64,000 nt of DNA from Planococcus citri. Taxonomy: Eukaryota; Arthropoda; Insecta; Hemiptera; Pseudococcidae. Numbering within the stretch: the stretch's first letter is position 1; every line of letters starts with the position of its first letter. Shown here in pieces: positions 23,112 to 33,959 of the stretch. The translations under genes were made by a program, and so were the position numbers. Under the pieces are notes generated by a model. It was not told where the DNA came from. It did not search any database and worked only from the letters and a program-made list of their open reading frames with translations. Location: NCBI RefSeq assembly GCF_950023065.1, contig NC_088679.1, forward strand, positions 79,918,001-79,982,000, read 5' to 3'.

Positions 23112-23166
23112 TTACATTAAAATAATTTCACTTTAAAAATTCCTTTAAAACCACAATGATTGATTA
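23112..23166. repeat. 55-bp direct repeat flanking foldback copy 2 (right)
   Basis: Second copy of the 20612-20666 sequence, about 91% identical, ending TTGATTA about 55 bp below the EED stop codon. The pair is far longer than the TA duplication expected for the element. Confidence 0.85.
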
Positions 23167-23220
23167 ACATTTCAGTCAACGTTGATTAAACAAAAAAAAA
23201 CAAAAAACAAAAAATACTTC

Positions 23221-26200
23221 TCACGATGCTACCCTATCCCAACGCCAAATAGTCTGATCATCGCAAACTGACAATAAAACAGATCCATCGCGACTCAAGC
23301 TCGTTTGCCTAATAGCCGAAGTACACCGAGGATGGCTCAATATAATGGGACGAATAATCGAAGGATCAGTAACGTCTAAATCCCACACGAATAATTTTCC
23401 AGTTTGATTTCCCAAAGCTAAGATCTGCAATGGAGAAAAGAATCATTAGTTGCCGAGATAATCTGCAATGACAAAATTGGAAGAAAAATCTCGCATACTT
23501 TTTGAAAATAATCCATCGAAAACCGTATAAACCAAATTTCACAGTCTTTCAATTCCAATTTATGCATAATAGATACGTTATTATCACTATTTTTCGTTTC
23601 GCCATTTTCACCTCGGCCTGGTTTCCAAAATACCACGCAGTTTTCACACGACTGTAAATGAATAAAAAATTAACAAAAATATTTCAAAACAGTTGTCGAA
23701 ATTATGAAAAAATTATACCAACTTTGGATATCACGAAGTCACCGAACCATCTAACGCAGTCCACGTAATTACGGTGAATATCTCTCGTAGAGAATTCTGG
23801 GAAATGTTCCATGGCAGTTTGAAAAGGTCGTGATGAACGACAGCCGATAAATTCGTAAGATTTTTCCACCGCTGTTTGAACATCTTCGGTATCTAATTGC
23901 CATAACTTCAACGAATGATCCATTCCGGAAGACATGATACGAGTGCCGGATAAATCGAAATCCTAAAGTACACATTTACCAAAAAATATCAAAAATTTGT
24001 TCAATTATATAACAAAGTTGAATGCGTTCGAATACAATATGTGTACTTCTACGTCAAAAGGGCCCATACTGTCGGTATGGAGTTAAGACCACTGGGCCAT
24101 ACTAGACAAAATTTCGGTTCCAATGGTCCAAACTGGGGGTCTTAAAGTGAAAATCTCGCGATTTTACAGATTTTTGAAGTCAAAGTTTTAAAAAACATAG
24201 TTTTGAGAAAAACGCGTTTAAAGTTTGAGGAAAAAAAAACATTTTAGTAAGCTTTTAAAATTTTTGAAAACCTAATATCTACTCAAAATTATGCTAAAAA
24301 TGACGTTTTTAATGTATTTTTTCACGTAGAACACGAATTCGTGATCAGTTTTGCTCTAAAGTCATGCCCGTTTTAGTAATCGCAAAAAAACCTGCTTAAC
24401 TTTCATTGTTTTTTTTCAAAAAATTAAAAAAATTTACATACGTTTCTTCAACTTTAAAGGCGTAAAGTTTCGAAATTAAGCGTTCTACGAAAATTTCATG
24501 TAAACAAAATTGTAGAGAATTTAATTCTCTTTGAGATCAATGTCATCAGATTTTTGCTAGGACGTACCGTACGTCCGGTAAACGCGGAAAACTAAAGGAC
24601 TGAATTTTCACCTTATGCAAAAAAATGTACAATTATTTCAGTTAGTTTTGGTGAGCTTTTGGAATCAATTATATTTTTCAAATTATGTTTTTAATGTATT
24701 TTTTCATGAAGAATACGAATTTGCGGTCATTTTCATCTCTAAAGTCGTACCCATTTTTGTGATCGCAAAAAAAGTACTCAACTTTCATTTTTTTTAAAAA
24801 TAAAAATCATTTGCGGCTGGTTTCACTCGTATTTATTATTTAGATTCACCATAAAATTAGTTATATACTATTAAAAATCCGAGTTTAAAGATCAATACCG
24901 GTGGCTAGGTGACTGTATTAGTGGATTATCACGCCAGAGGTAGGGAGTTCGAGTCTCTGCAGGGGCGAAAATTTTTTATGATTTTTTTATATCAATTTCT
25001 TTTTAAAGCCACGAGTTTTTGTAAAATTTTCATTTTTTATACATTTTAACTTATTTTTTCAAATTTTTTGCGTCATTTTTCTACTTTTGTGAGTAATAAA
25101 TTCAAGCATGCTTCACAAAAAAACAAAAAGTTTCGATGAAAATAGGAGTTATTGGAGGGTTTGGAAGGTTCCATTCGATTCTTAAAGACACAAAGAGTTT
25201 CTACAACAATTTCTGGAAAAAAATATTTATTCATTTTTGGTTGTATTGTCCCTTTCCGTATGCGCCCTCACATAATATGCAAAACTTGGCCAAAATAAAA
25301 ATAATGTAATGCTTGGTATCGACAAAGTGGGCCCTTTCTTAACGAACATGTTTCAGGTGGTTTCATGCGGTTGTTGGAGGGAGAACATTATGAAAAACCG
25401 GTTATCGACAACATGGGCCCTTTTTCTTTTTTCGCTTTTAGTGCTGTAAGTCTGTAAAAAGTCATGGTATCAAAAATCCGCGAATGGCATGTGATGTACC
25501 CAGGTTAGGGGTACCCAAAACCGTGAAAACACCAATTTTGTCAAAATCGACTTTCTTACACGTTTTGGTTAATATCTCCTAAACTAAAATCGACAAAGTG
25601 GGCCCTTGTGATGTAGAAGTACACATATTATCGCTTACGGCTGAGAGTACTTCATCACGATGACCTTCTACTCCTCCGAAAATTGCAATACACACATCCG
25701 TTTTGATATTCCAAAGTCTCAAAGTATGATCTTTAGATATTGAAAGTAACAAATTGGTATCTACAGGATGAAACTTCAACTCATTTATTGAATTCCCGTG
25801 ACCGGTGTAATCTTTAATGCAATTCAATGTGCTTATGCTCAGGATACGAATTACGCCTCGATATCCAGCGACTGCGAGAATTGGTTTATGATTTTCGCTA
25901 TTGTACGACCACGCACATGTGTAAAAGTTTTCTTCTGGCTGAATTACTCAAATTAAAGAAATACGTATCTCGAAAAGTGCGACTGATTAAAAAATGTTTA
26001 GTAATTGCATCAATCGTGAAAAGGATACTTCAACTGCAGGATCTGCGTAACATTGCAAAAGTTTCAATTTCCCATTATCCAAACATTCGTATACTGAAAC
26101 ACGATTACTTCCAACGGTGGCAAATATCAGTGGTTCTTTTATCAAATGATTGAACAGTACGCTGAACAATGGCTGAGAATGATCTTCTTTATAACTAGAT

Positions 26201-26577
26201 CTGCGTGAGGAAAATTCAAAATTATGGACAATGGCATATTGAACTTAGCTAAATGTGACGAATAAGCGGCATACGAGAATTTATATTGCAGTTTTGATGA
26301 TTTAGTTACACTGTGTTTGGATCTACCTTTACGATTTTTTCTACTTCTGTACGTAGGTGTAGCGTTACTGGTATCTGTATTTGCACTCCCCACACTGGAA
26401 GTATCGTCCTAAAAACATAACTGTAATATTACATCACGAGAATCTTTTCAAGAGATGATATTCAAACATTATTTATCGCAAACTTATCACAGGGATGTGA
26501 AAGAAAGAAGAGAATGGTCAACTCACATCATCAGATTCTTCGATATTCTGGTCGGATAAATTGTTACTGTTCTTCAT
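23221..26577 (-). CDS. EED: Polycomb protein EED / extra sex combs, 7 exons
   Basis: Exons on the minus strand: 26577-26527, 26408-26275, 26200-26029, 25938-25639, 23962-23723, 23651-23499 and 23424-23221. They total 417 residues, close to the usual 420-440. A short acidic then basic N-terminal tail precedes a seven-bladed WD40 propeller. Seen: DHSQPLFSVLFN, FATVGSNRVSVYEC, ENFYTCAWSY, YTGHGNSINELKFHP, ISKDHTLRLWNI, MSSGMDHSLKLW, FSTRDIHRNYVDCVRW, FSMDYFQK and CDDQTIWRWD at the C terminus. EED is the PRC2 subunit that binds H3K27me3 through an aromatic cage and activates the EZH2/E(z) methyltransferase. Cage positions equivalent to human Phe97 and Tyr148 are kept. The Tyr365 position is Phe (IWFIRF), as is thought to hold in fly ESC. 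The acceptor at 26200 could alternatively lie 6 bp further in. Intron 4 is swollen by a transposon. Divergent to MARS2. Confidence 0.96.
24040..25625. mobile_element. TA-flanked TIR element filling EED intron 4
   Basis: The ends are TGTGTACTTCTACGTCA on the left and, as complement, TGTGTACTTCTACATCA on the right, flanked by TA at 24038-24039 and 25626-25627. The motif TCGACAAAGTGGGCCC or a close variant recurs near 25318, 25405 and 25590, and its counterpart lies near 24060-24130. It has no transposase. It accounts for 1586 of the 1676 bp of the intron. Confidence 0.88.
24903..24970 (+). repeat. tRNA-like (SINE head) sequence inside the intron element
   Basis: GGCTAGGTGACT resembles a pol III A box, and GAGTTCGAGTCTC 50 bp later resembles a B box within a T-arm-like AGGGA/TCTCT stem. 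The anticodon and acceptor stems do not fold convincingly, so this is a tRNA-derived fragment or SINE head and not a working tRNA gene. Confidence 0.55.
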
Positions 26578-27063
26578 GGCGTCAAATTTACGGAGTCACT
26601 TGATGAGTAATGATTGAAATTCAATTATAGAATACCTATTCGAAGGTCTACAACCAAATTTTGAGCCGAAAATCCGGAAATTTGGAGAAAAAAAGTGAAA
26701 GTTGATTAACCCTTTCAGTCCAAGCCCGGAAGCCCGGCAAAACACACACAAAACAGTAAACAACCCGGATGCGTAATTCGGAAACATAACGGTTTATACC
26801 TATAAATTTCAAATTTTTCAAACAATGTACGATTTTTCCAAAGTAATTCAAATTTAAACAATTTTTTAAGCTGCAAAAAATCGAATTTTAGTAGCAAAAC
26901 TTTCTAAAAATTATTTAAAAATTAAATTGTGGCTTTGGTTTGGAAAACTGGAAACAGGCAAACGTGAAAAAGCTTATCAGTCAACGTTTCTTATCACCCG
27001 GTTTTGAAATAAAAATTTAGAATTCAATTTCAGTCCAATTTTCATTTAAATTTTATATATTGG
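26578..27063. promoter_or_regulatory. divergent EED/MARS2 intergenic region (486 bp)
   Basis: EED starts leftward at 26577 and MARS2 rightward at 27064. No other gene fits between, so both promoters and 5' UTRs must share this space. No TATA box or CpG island stands out by eye. Short open frames at 26596-26897 have no domain. Confidence 0.6.
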
Positions 27064-28807
27064 ATGATTTTTTCTAACATGAATAACATCCGTGTTAAAA
27101 GATACTCTCAGGTTTTGAGATTCTGCAGGAAACATTATTCCACCAGCTTCGTCACGACACCAATTTTCTATGTAAATGCTGCTCCTCACATAGGTCATCT
27201 TTACAGCGCAGTTATAACAGATGCATATCATCGATTTGAGGTATTCTTATTGTAAAAAAATCCTCCTTACACGTAGGTTAAAGTTGCCCAGCAAATTATA
27301 TTCGATATTTCATTTTCAGGCTCTACGAAATCCGGATAAAAACGCCATTTTCAGCACTGGTACTGACGAACACGGGATAAAAGTCCAACAAGCAACCGGA
27401 AACAAGGATCCGATAGCGATAAAGAAATATTGCGATACAATCTCCACCAAATACAAAGACTTATTCGACTTATGCGGTATAAATTACACCCATTACATCC
27501 GTACAACCGACTCGGATCACAAAACCGCTGTACAAACATTCTGGAAAGAGTTATTTTCAAAAGGATTCATATACAAAGATCACTACAGCGGTTGGTATTG
27601 CGTACCTGATGAAATGTTCCTCACCGAGAATCAACTTGTCACCAAAGTAGAAAACGGACGCGAAATAAAAGTAAGCGAAGTATCAGGACATCCGGTAGAA
27701 TGGAACGAAGAAGAAAACTATATGTTTAAACTGAGCAAGGTGAAATCGGATGTGCTGCATTGGTTAAAAGACGAAACGAAAGTTACCCCTTCGAAATTCC
27801 ACAAACAACTTCTGGTATGGTTGAATGAAGATAATGGATCTTTCGATATCTCTATTTCCAGACCAGTTTCTCGTATACCTTGGGGTATCCCTGTACCAGA
27901 TGATAATTCGCAGACAGTATACGTTTGGTTGGATGCTTTGGTTAATTACTTGACCGTTGCCGGATACCCAAATATTAGAACTTGGCCTCCGACGGTGCAA
28001 GTTGTCGGCAAAGATATACTCAAATTCCACGGTATTTATTGGCCCGCGTTTCTGATAGCTGCTGGTTTAGAACCTCCTAGGAAACTATTCGTTCATTCGC
28101 ACTGGATGGTGAACGATGAAAAGATGTCCAAGTCTAAGAACAATGTCGTGAATCCGTTCGAAAAAATCGATCAGTTTACCTCCTCCGGTTTCAGGTATTT
28201 TTTACTCAAAGAAGGTGTTCCTCACAGCGATGGAAATTATAGCGAGGCTCAAGTGATCAACATGTTGAATGCAGACTTGGCCAATACGCTTGGAAACCTG
28301 TTGAACAGATGTACCAGTAAATCGGTGAACTTGCAACAGGTGTATCCGTCCTTTGACTCGTTACGTTTCGATGAAATGCTCAGAAATCATCACGATACGC
28401 TGAAAAGTTTATCAGAAAGTGTTTGCTCGTTACAACACGCCATTTCGCAGCCGTATCAAGATTTACATTTTTATAAAGGTATTTACGAAGTGCTCAACGT
28501 ATTATATTTAGCTAACAAGTTTTTCGAAGAATGTAAACCGTGGGAAATGAAGAAATTTCCCGAAGAAGCTGCCAATCTTTCGGCTGTCTTGCATGTAACT
28601 ATGGAAGTTTTAAGAATATGTGGTATTGCTCTTTTACCCATTGTGCCTGAAATTTCACACCAGTTGTTCCAAAAGCTCAATGTTTCCTCGAGTAGAACTG
28701 GTTGGAAGAATATGAAACCGAGCTGGGCTGATGTTTCTAGTCAATGTGAAGATATTCCTTTAACTAACGAATCGATTGTGTTGTATAGAAAAATTGTCAA
28801 TAAATAG
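27064..28807 (+). CDS. MARS2: methionine--tRNA ligase, mitochondrial, 2 exons
   Basis: Exons 27064-27240 and 27320-28807 are joined across a 79-bp GT-AG intron, giving about 554 residues. Met6 at 27079 has the better start context, so the protein may be five residues shorter. A basic, hydroxylated N terminus fits a mitochondrial presequence. Class I synthetase signatures: TTPIFYVNAAPHIGH with HIGH at residues 42-45, FSTGTDEHGIKVQQ, the WYCVPDEMF connective region without a zinc-knuckle cysteine set, VYVWLDALVNY, GKDILKFHGIYWPAFL, and KMSKSKNNVVNP with KMSKS at 327-331. An anticodon-binding helical domain with KPWEMKK follows. It charges mitochondrial initiator and elongator tRNA-Met. Length and architecture match animal MARS2. 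It ends 90 bp before a satellite-bearing transposon. Confidence 0.97.
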
Positions 28808-28870
28808 GGGTTTTTGTGTTGTTTGACTTATATTTTTTTTATTCTCCCTTTTTCTCATCCCTTGTCTTTG

Positions 28871-28876
28871 AATAAA
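28871..28876 (+). terminator. MARS2 polyadenylation signal AATAAA
   Basis: AATAAA followed by an A-rich stretch 64 bp after the MARS2 stop. It precedes the transposon at 28897 by only 20 bp, so the cleavage site is at or beside the element boundary. Confidence 0.65.
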
Positions 28877-28896
28877 AAAAGAAGAAACATGTTATA

Positions 28897-31800
28897 CAGT
28901 ATGACACAAAAGTAGTGCTCGGTGGCTTTTATTTCTAAGTGGGAAGAGCTGGCGAGATGAATGAAGCGGCGTTAAGTAGGGAAAAATAAGGGCTTTCAAA
29001 AGCGACTTTGAAAATTGCAGGGCTATGCACACTGCACAGAGTGTCCACAAATTGAATACCCGGTTTGGTCAAAAAATTCAAACTGGTTTTTATTGGCCCT
29101 ATGTATTTCACACTCTAAGGCGACAAAAACGTGATTTGAGTTTTTGAAACCGGTTCATTAATTTGCAACCAGTTGACAAAAAATACCCAAAAATTGTGAA
29201 TAGAGAAAAAGGCTTGAAACAAAAGTTGTAGAGCGTGAAAAATTGAACCATTTTCGCTGATCGGATTTTGAAACCGGTTCATTAATTTGCAACAGTTATA
29301 AAAAATTACCTAAAAATTGGAGATTGAGAAAAAAGCTTGAAACAAAAGTTGTGGAGCATGAAAAATTACACAATTCTGTTCAATCACATTTTGAATAAAC
29401 CAGTTCATTGGTTCGCATTTAGCAACCATGTTTTTGACAATCACCTAAAAATTGGAGATAGAGAACAAACTAAAAAATTTGAAACATAGTTGAAGTATAT
29501 TTTTGGTTATCAGATTTTGAAACCGGCTCATTAATTCGCAGCAAGTCATCAAAAGTTACCTGGTTGCAAATTAATTAGGCATTTTAATAACCCGATCTGT
29601 AAAAATGTGTCAATTTTTCACACTCTGTAACTTCTGTTTCAATTTTTTTTCTCAATCTTCAATTTTTAGGTGATTGTCAAAAACCTTATTTCAAGCTTTT
29701 TTCTAGAATAGGTATCGAATTTTTAGGTAATTTTTGATAACTGGTTGTAAATTAATGACCCGGTTTCAAAATCCGTTCCGTGAAAATGGTTCAATTTTTT
29801 GCGCTCTACAACTTTTAATTCGAGCTTTTTTCTCAATCTCCAATTCTTAGACAATTTTTGATAACTGGTTGCAAATTAATGAACTGGTTTCAAAATCCGG
29901 CCTGCGTCCGCGAAAATGGTTCAATTTTTCACGCTCTACAACTTTTGCTTATAGCTCTTTTCTCTATCTCCAACTTTTGGATGGTTGTCAAAACTGGTTG
30001 CTAAATGCGAAGAATGAACTGGTTTCGAAATGTGATTAGACAGAATTGTGTAATTTTTCACACTCTACAACTTTTGTTTCAGGCTTTTTTCTCAATCTAC
30101 AATTTTTGGATAATTTTTGATAACTGGTTGCAAATAATGAACCGGTTTCAAAATCCGATCTGCAAAAATGGTTCAATTTTTCACGTTCTACAAATTTTGT
30201 TTCAAGCTTTTTTCTCTATCTTCAATTTAGGTGATTGTCAAAAACTGGTTGCTAAATGCGAATCAATGAACCGGTTTCAAAATATGATTAGACAGAATTG
30301 TGTAATTTTTCATGCCCCACAACTTTTATTCCAAGCTTTTTTCTCAATATCGAATTTTTAGGTAATTTTTGATAACTGGTTGCAAATTCAATGAACTGGG
30401 TTCAAAATCTGATCCGCGAAAATGGTTCAAATTTTTACTCTCTACAACTTTTATTTTATGCTTTTTTCAGTTTTTTCTCAATCTCTAATTTTTAGGTATT
30501 TTGTGATAATTGGTTGCAAGTTAATGAACCGGTTTCAAAATCCGATCCGCGAAAATGGTTCAATTTTTCAAGCTCTACAACTTATTTGCTTATAGTTCTT
30601 TTCTATATCTTCAACTATTAGCTGATTTCCAAAAATTGGTTGCTAAATTCGAATCAATGAACCGGTTTCAAAATATGATTAGACAGAATTGTGTAATTTT
30701 TCACACTCTACAACTTTTGTTTCAGGTTTTTTTCTCAATCTACAATTTTTGGATAATTTTTGATAACTGGTTGCAAATAATGAACCGGTTTCAAAATCCG
30801 ATCAGCGAAAATGGTTCAATTTTTCACATTCTACAAATTTTGTTTCAAGCTTTTTTCTCTATCTTCAATTTTTAGGTGATTGTCAAAAACTGGTTGCTAA
30901 ATGCGAACCAATGAACCGGTTTCAAAATATGATTAGACAGAATTTTGTAATTTTTCACACTCTACAACTTTTGTTTCAAGCTTTTTTCTCTATGGACAAT
31001 TTTTGAATAATGTTTAATAACTGGTTGCAAATAATGAACCGGTTTCAAAATCCGATCAGCAAAAATGGTTCAATTTTTCACGTTCTACAACTTTCGTTTC
31101 AAGCTTTTTTCTCCATCTTCAATTTTTAGGTGATTGTCAAAAACTGGTTGCTAAATGCGAACCAATGAACTGGTTTCAAAATGTGATTTGACAGAATTGT
31201 GTAATTTTTTACGCTCTACAACTTTTGTTTCAGGCTTTTTTCTCAATCTACAATTTTTGGATAATTTTTGATAACTGGTTGCAAATAATGAACCGGTTTC
31301 AAAATCCGATCAGCGAAAATGGTTCAATTTTTCACGTTCTACAACTTTTGTTTCAAGCTTTTTTCTCTGTCTTCAATTTTTAGGTGATTGTCAAAAACTG
31401 GTTGCTAAATGCGAATCAATGAACCGGTTTCAAAATATGATTAGACAGAATTTTGTAATTTTTCACGCTCTACAACTTTTGTTTCAAGCTTTTTTCTCTA
31501 TGGACAATTTTTGAATAATGTTCAATAACTGCTTGCAAATAATGAACCGGTTTCAAAATCCGATCAGCGAAAATGGTTCAATTTTTCACGTTCTACAACT
31601 TTCGTTTCAAGCTTTTTTCTCTATCTTCAATTTTTAGGTGATTGTCAAAATCTGGTTGCTAAATGCGAACCAATAATGAACCGGTTTCAAAATGTGATTT
31701 GACAGAATTGTGTAATTTTTCACGCTCAACAACTTTTGTTTCAAGCTTTTTTCTCTATCCACAATTTTTGAGTATTTTTTGTCAATTGGTAGCAAATAAA

Positions 31801-32073
31801 TGAACCAATTTCAAAAATTGGAATCAAGTTTTTGTCGCCTTAGAGTGTGAAATACATAGGGCCTCGGCCTATAAAAACCAGTTTGAATTTTTTGACCAAA
31901 CCGGGTTTTCAATTTGTGGACACCCTGTGCAGTGTGCATGGACCTGAAATTTTCAAAGTCGCTTTTGAAATCCCTTATTTTGCCTACTCAATGCCGCTTC
32001 ATTCATCTCGCTAGCTCTTTCCACTTAAAAATAAAAGCCACGGAGGGCCGAGCACTACTTTTGTGTCATACTG
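28897..32073. mobile_element. 3.18-kb TA-flanked element containing a satellite array
   Basis: The ends are CAGTATGACACAAAAGTAGT and its complement, with TA outside both (28895-28896, 32074-32075), as for mariner-type elements. About 200-250 bp of terminal inverted sequence encloses tandem repeats. From about 29580 to 31790 half-units of about 126 bp alternate in two types: one with AACTGGTTGCTAAATGCGA and GATTAGACAGAATTGTGTAA, the other with AACTGGTTGCAAATAATGAA and CGAAAATGGTTCAATTTTTC. Together they make a higher-order period near 252 bp. From about 29130 to 29570 the units run in the opposite orientation. It is non-coding. Confidence 0.9.
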
Positions 32074-32214
32074 TAGAGTGAAGCGATTTCAACATTTTCA
32101 ATAATGTAGATGTAATTGTAAGTGATTTGGCATTCTTAACATCACGAGAATGTTCCTCGTCGTAGTGGAGAACCACCACACACATCCTCCCGCAATTTAC
32201 AGCGAAAAAAAAAA

Positions 32215-32341
32215 GGTAGTTAGATATTGTGACGCGTATGCATCACAGTATCTAACTACCTGAGTATTTTCAGCGAAAAAAAAAAAAGGTAGTTAGATAT
32301 TGTGACGCGTACCAATGTTTAGCATCACAGTATCTAACTAC
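32215..32341. repeat. two tandem hairpins with GGTAGTTAGATA arms
   Basis: Positions 32215-32260 and 32287-32341 each form a palindrome with arms GGTAGTTAGATA(T/C)TGTGA and a short loop (ATGC, or a longer loop in the second). Both are preceded by CAGCGAAAAA and followed by TGAGTATTTT, so the unit is duplicated with a period near 75 bp. A partial third GGTAGTTAGATTCTGT lies near 32445. Confidence 0.8.
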
Positions 32342-32689
32342 CTGAGTATTTTCCTCAAAATTGAGGGAACCGCAAAAATTCTGTTCCCTCGCCACATTTC
32401 TGGCAATTTTGCAATATTTTCAAAAAAAAAATTGCAAAAATTGCGGGTAGTTAGATTCTGTTATATTACCACTTTGCTACTTTCTCGAATGATTTATATT
32501 CTCCTATTAACATTGGTGGAATTTTAGCCAATATAAACTGATCTGGTCATTTGCACGATGTCATATGAGTTGCATATCTTTACGAAATAAGGCGCAGGAA
32601 AGATTTTTTCAATAAATTATTCGCATTTTAATTATTTTTTGAGCTTTCTGGACCTAATTTCAATGATAAAATCCCAAATTCGATATTAA

Positions 32690-32940
32690 GTGGTTTTCGA
32701 ACCCTCTGATCACGAATTTGATATCATTTTGGCAGAAAACACAAAAGGTGCTGCTGTTGAGGAGGGTCAAAATGTGAAAATGGGCTCAAATGCCATGTGA
32801 GGTATCGAAATGCGTGTTTTCAAACCTCCTAAATTTGCATTTGATCAAAAACCTCAAAAGTGGCTGCTGATGGGGAGGGTCAAAATGTGAAATTGGGCCC
32901 AAATATCACGAGGGGTATTAAAATGCATGTTTTCAAGGGG
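32690..32940. repeat. two-unit tandem repeat of about 125 bp
   Basis: GAGGAGGGTCAAAATGTGAAA ... TGGGCTCAAAT ... GGTATCGAAATGCGTGTTTTCAA is followed by a second copy with GGGGAGGGTCAAAATGTGAAA ... TGGGCCCAAAT. It is non-coding. Confidence 0.65.
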
Positions 32941-33045
32941 AAGGTGGATCATTTAGAAAAATCCTAACGCAAAATTCGCGAATATAAACAACTGAGAAAA
33001 AGAACGTAATAATTAATAAATTATAAAGTCTACAAAAAAACAACA

Positions 33046-33051
33046 TTTATT
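33046..33051 (-). terminator. ELOVL-type gene polyadenylation signal
   Basis: TTTATT on the plus strand reads AATAAA on the minus strand, 684 bp below the elongase stop codon. No competing gene lies between, so 33030-33734 is the likely 3' UTR. Confidence 0.55.
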
Positions 33052-33734
33052 GAGCATGGCGGAAGAAGAGAAAAATAAATTAACATCTTTCATACACTTT
33101 ATCTTTCTCAATCGACGAAAAGGTACAAATGAGAAAAAAATATATATAAATAATATTTCTAACGTAGGTAAATTTTTTAATACATACTCGTAATTCTATT
33201 CGTTACATAATTTATTACATTACTAAACTTAACAAATACATTAAAATCAACCACAACAATGATCGTACGTACATTGACCTAAATAAAAAAAAGAAACAAA
33301 ATTGAAAAATTATTGGCAATTTTAGACTTGGATTACGTTTACGTAAGTAGCAAAGAAACAGGTACTACAATGTACATATTTACACACATATCTACATTGC
33401 TTACAAATTCACAATTTCTGAAAAATTTGGTAACTAGATGTAAACATTACGTTTTTATACAGTTTAATATATTCTAATACGTATATTAAAATGTACAAAA
33501 AAAAATCACATTAAAATAGACGCGAAACGTCGTCACGATTAAAAATTCGATAGAAAAAAAAATAAGAGAGTTGATTATCACCCAAATTTTGAGCAATACT
33601 GATGTACTTAGTATTATGTACGACATTTTCACGGCAGTTTTTCTCGCTCGCTTAAGGTAGTATCAAACGTATTAATAAATGCTTCACTTTTGTCGTCGAA
33701 TTTGCGAACAGATTTCTTCTAAAACGAGGTCTCG

Positions 33735-33959
33735 TTATTTTAATTTATTATTTTCAGCTGCCGTCGCCGCAGCCGCCGCCGTTGCTGCCGCAGCTTTTTC
33801 CGTTTTATTTTTAACTATATAAGACTGGATGTAGAAATTGGCGAATAGGACTAAGAATGTGACTCCTTGGAAGAACAACATCATCGTTAAGGTCTTGGGT
33901 AATTGACATTTGGCCAATAGCAGACCGGTCATGTAGACGATAATTATCACAAATTGGAT
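33735..33959 (-). CDS. ELOVL exon 7 (C-terminal)
   Basis: Encodes IQFVIIIVYMTGLLL..., the last membrane segments and an alanine-rich tail, then TAA. The acceptor is TTTCAG at 33960-33965. It carries 75 codons in phase 0. Confidence 0.93.
   Translation of the reverse strand: MQFVIIIVYMTGLLLAKCQLPKTLTMMLFFQGVTFLVLFANFYIQSYIVKNKTEKAAAATAAAAATAAENNKLK

Noticed and set aside
24903..24970. Functional tRNA gene
   Set aside because: A- and B-box-like words are present but the acceptor and anticodon stems do not pair, so it is kept only as a tRNA-derived fragment.
29580..31790. Regularly spaced repeats resembling a CRISPR array or phage-like repeat
   Set aside because: Units of about 126 bp with no short constant repeat plus unique spacers, located between TIRs in an animal genome; this is a satellite in a transposon.
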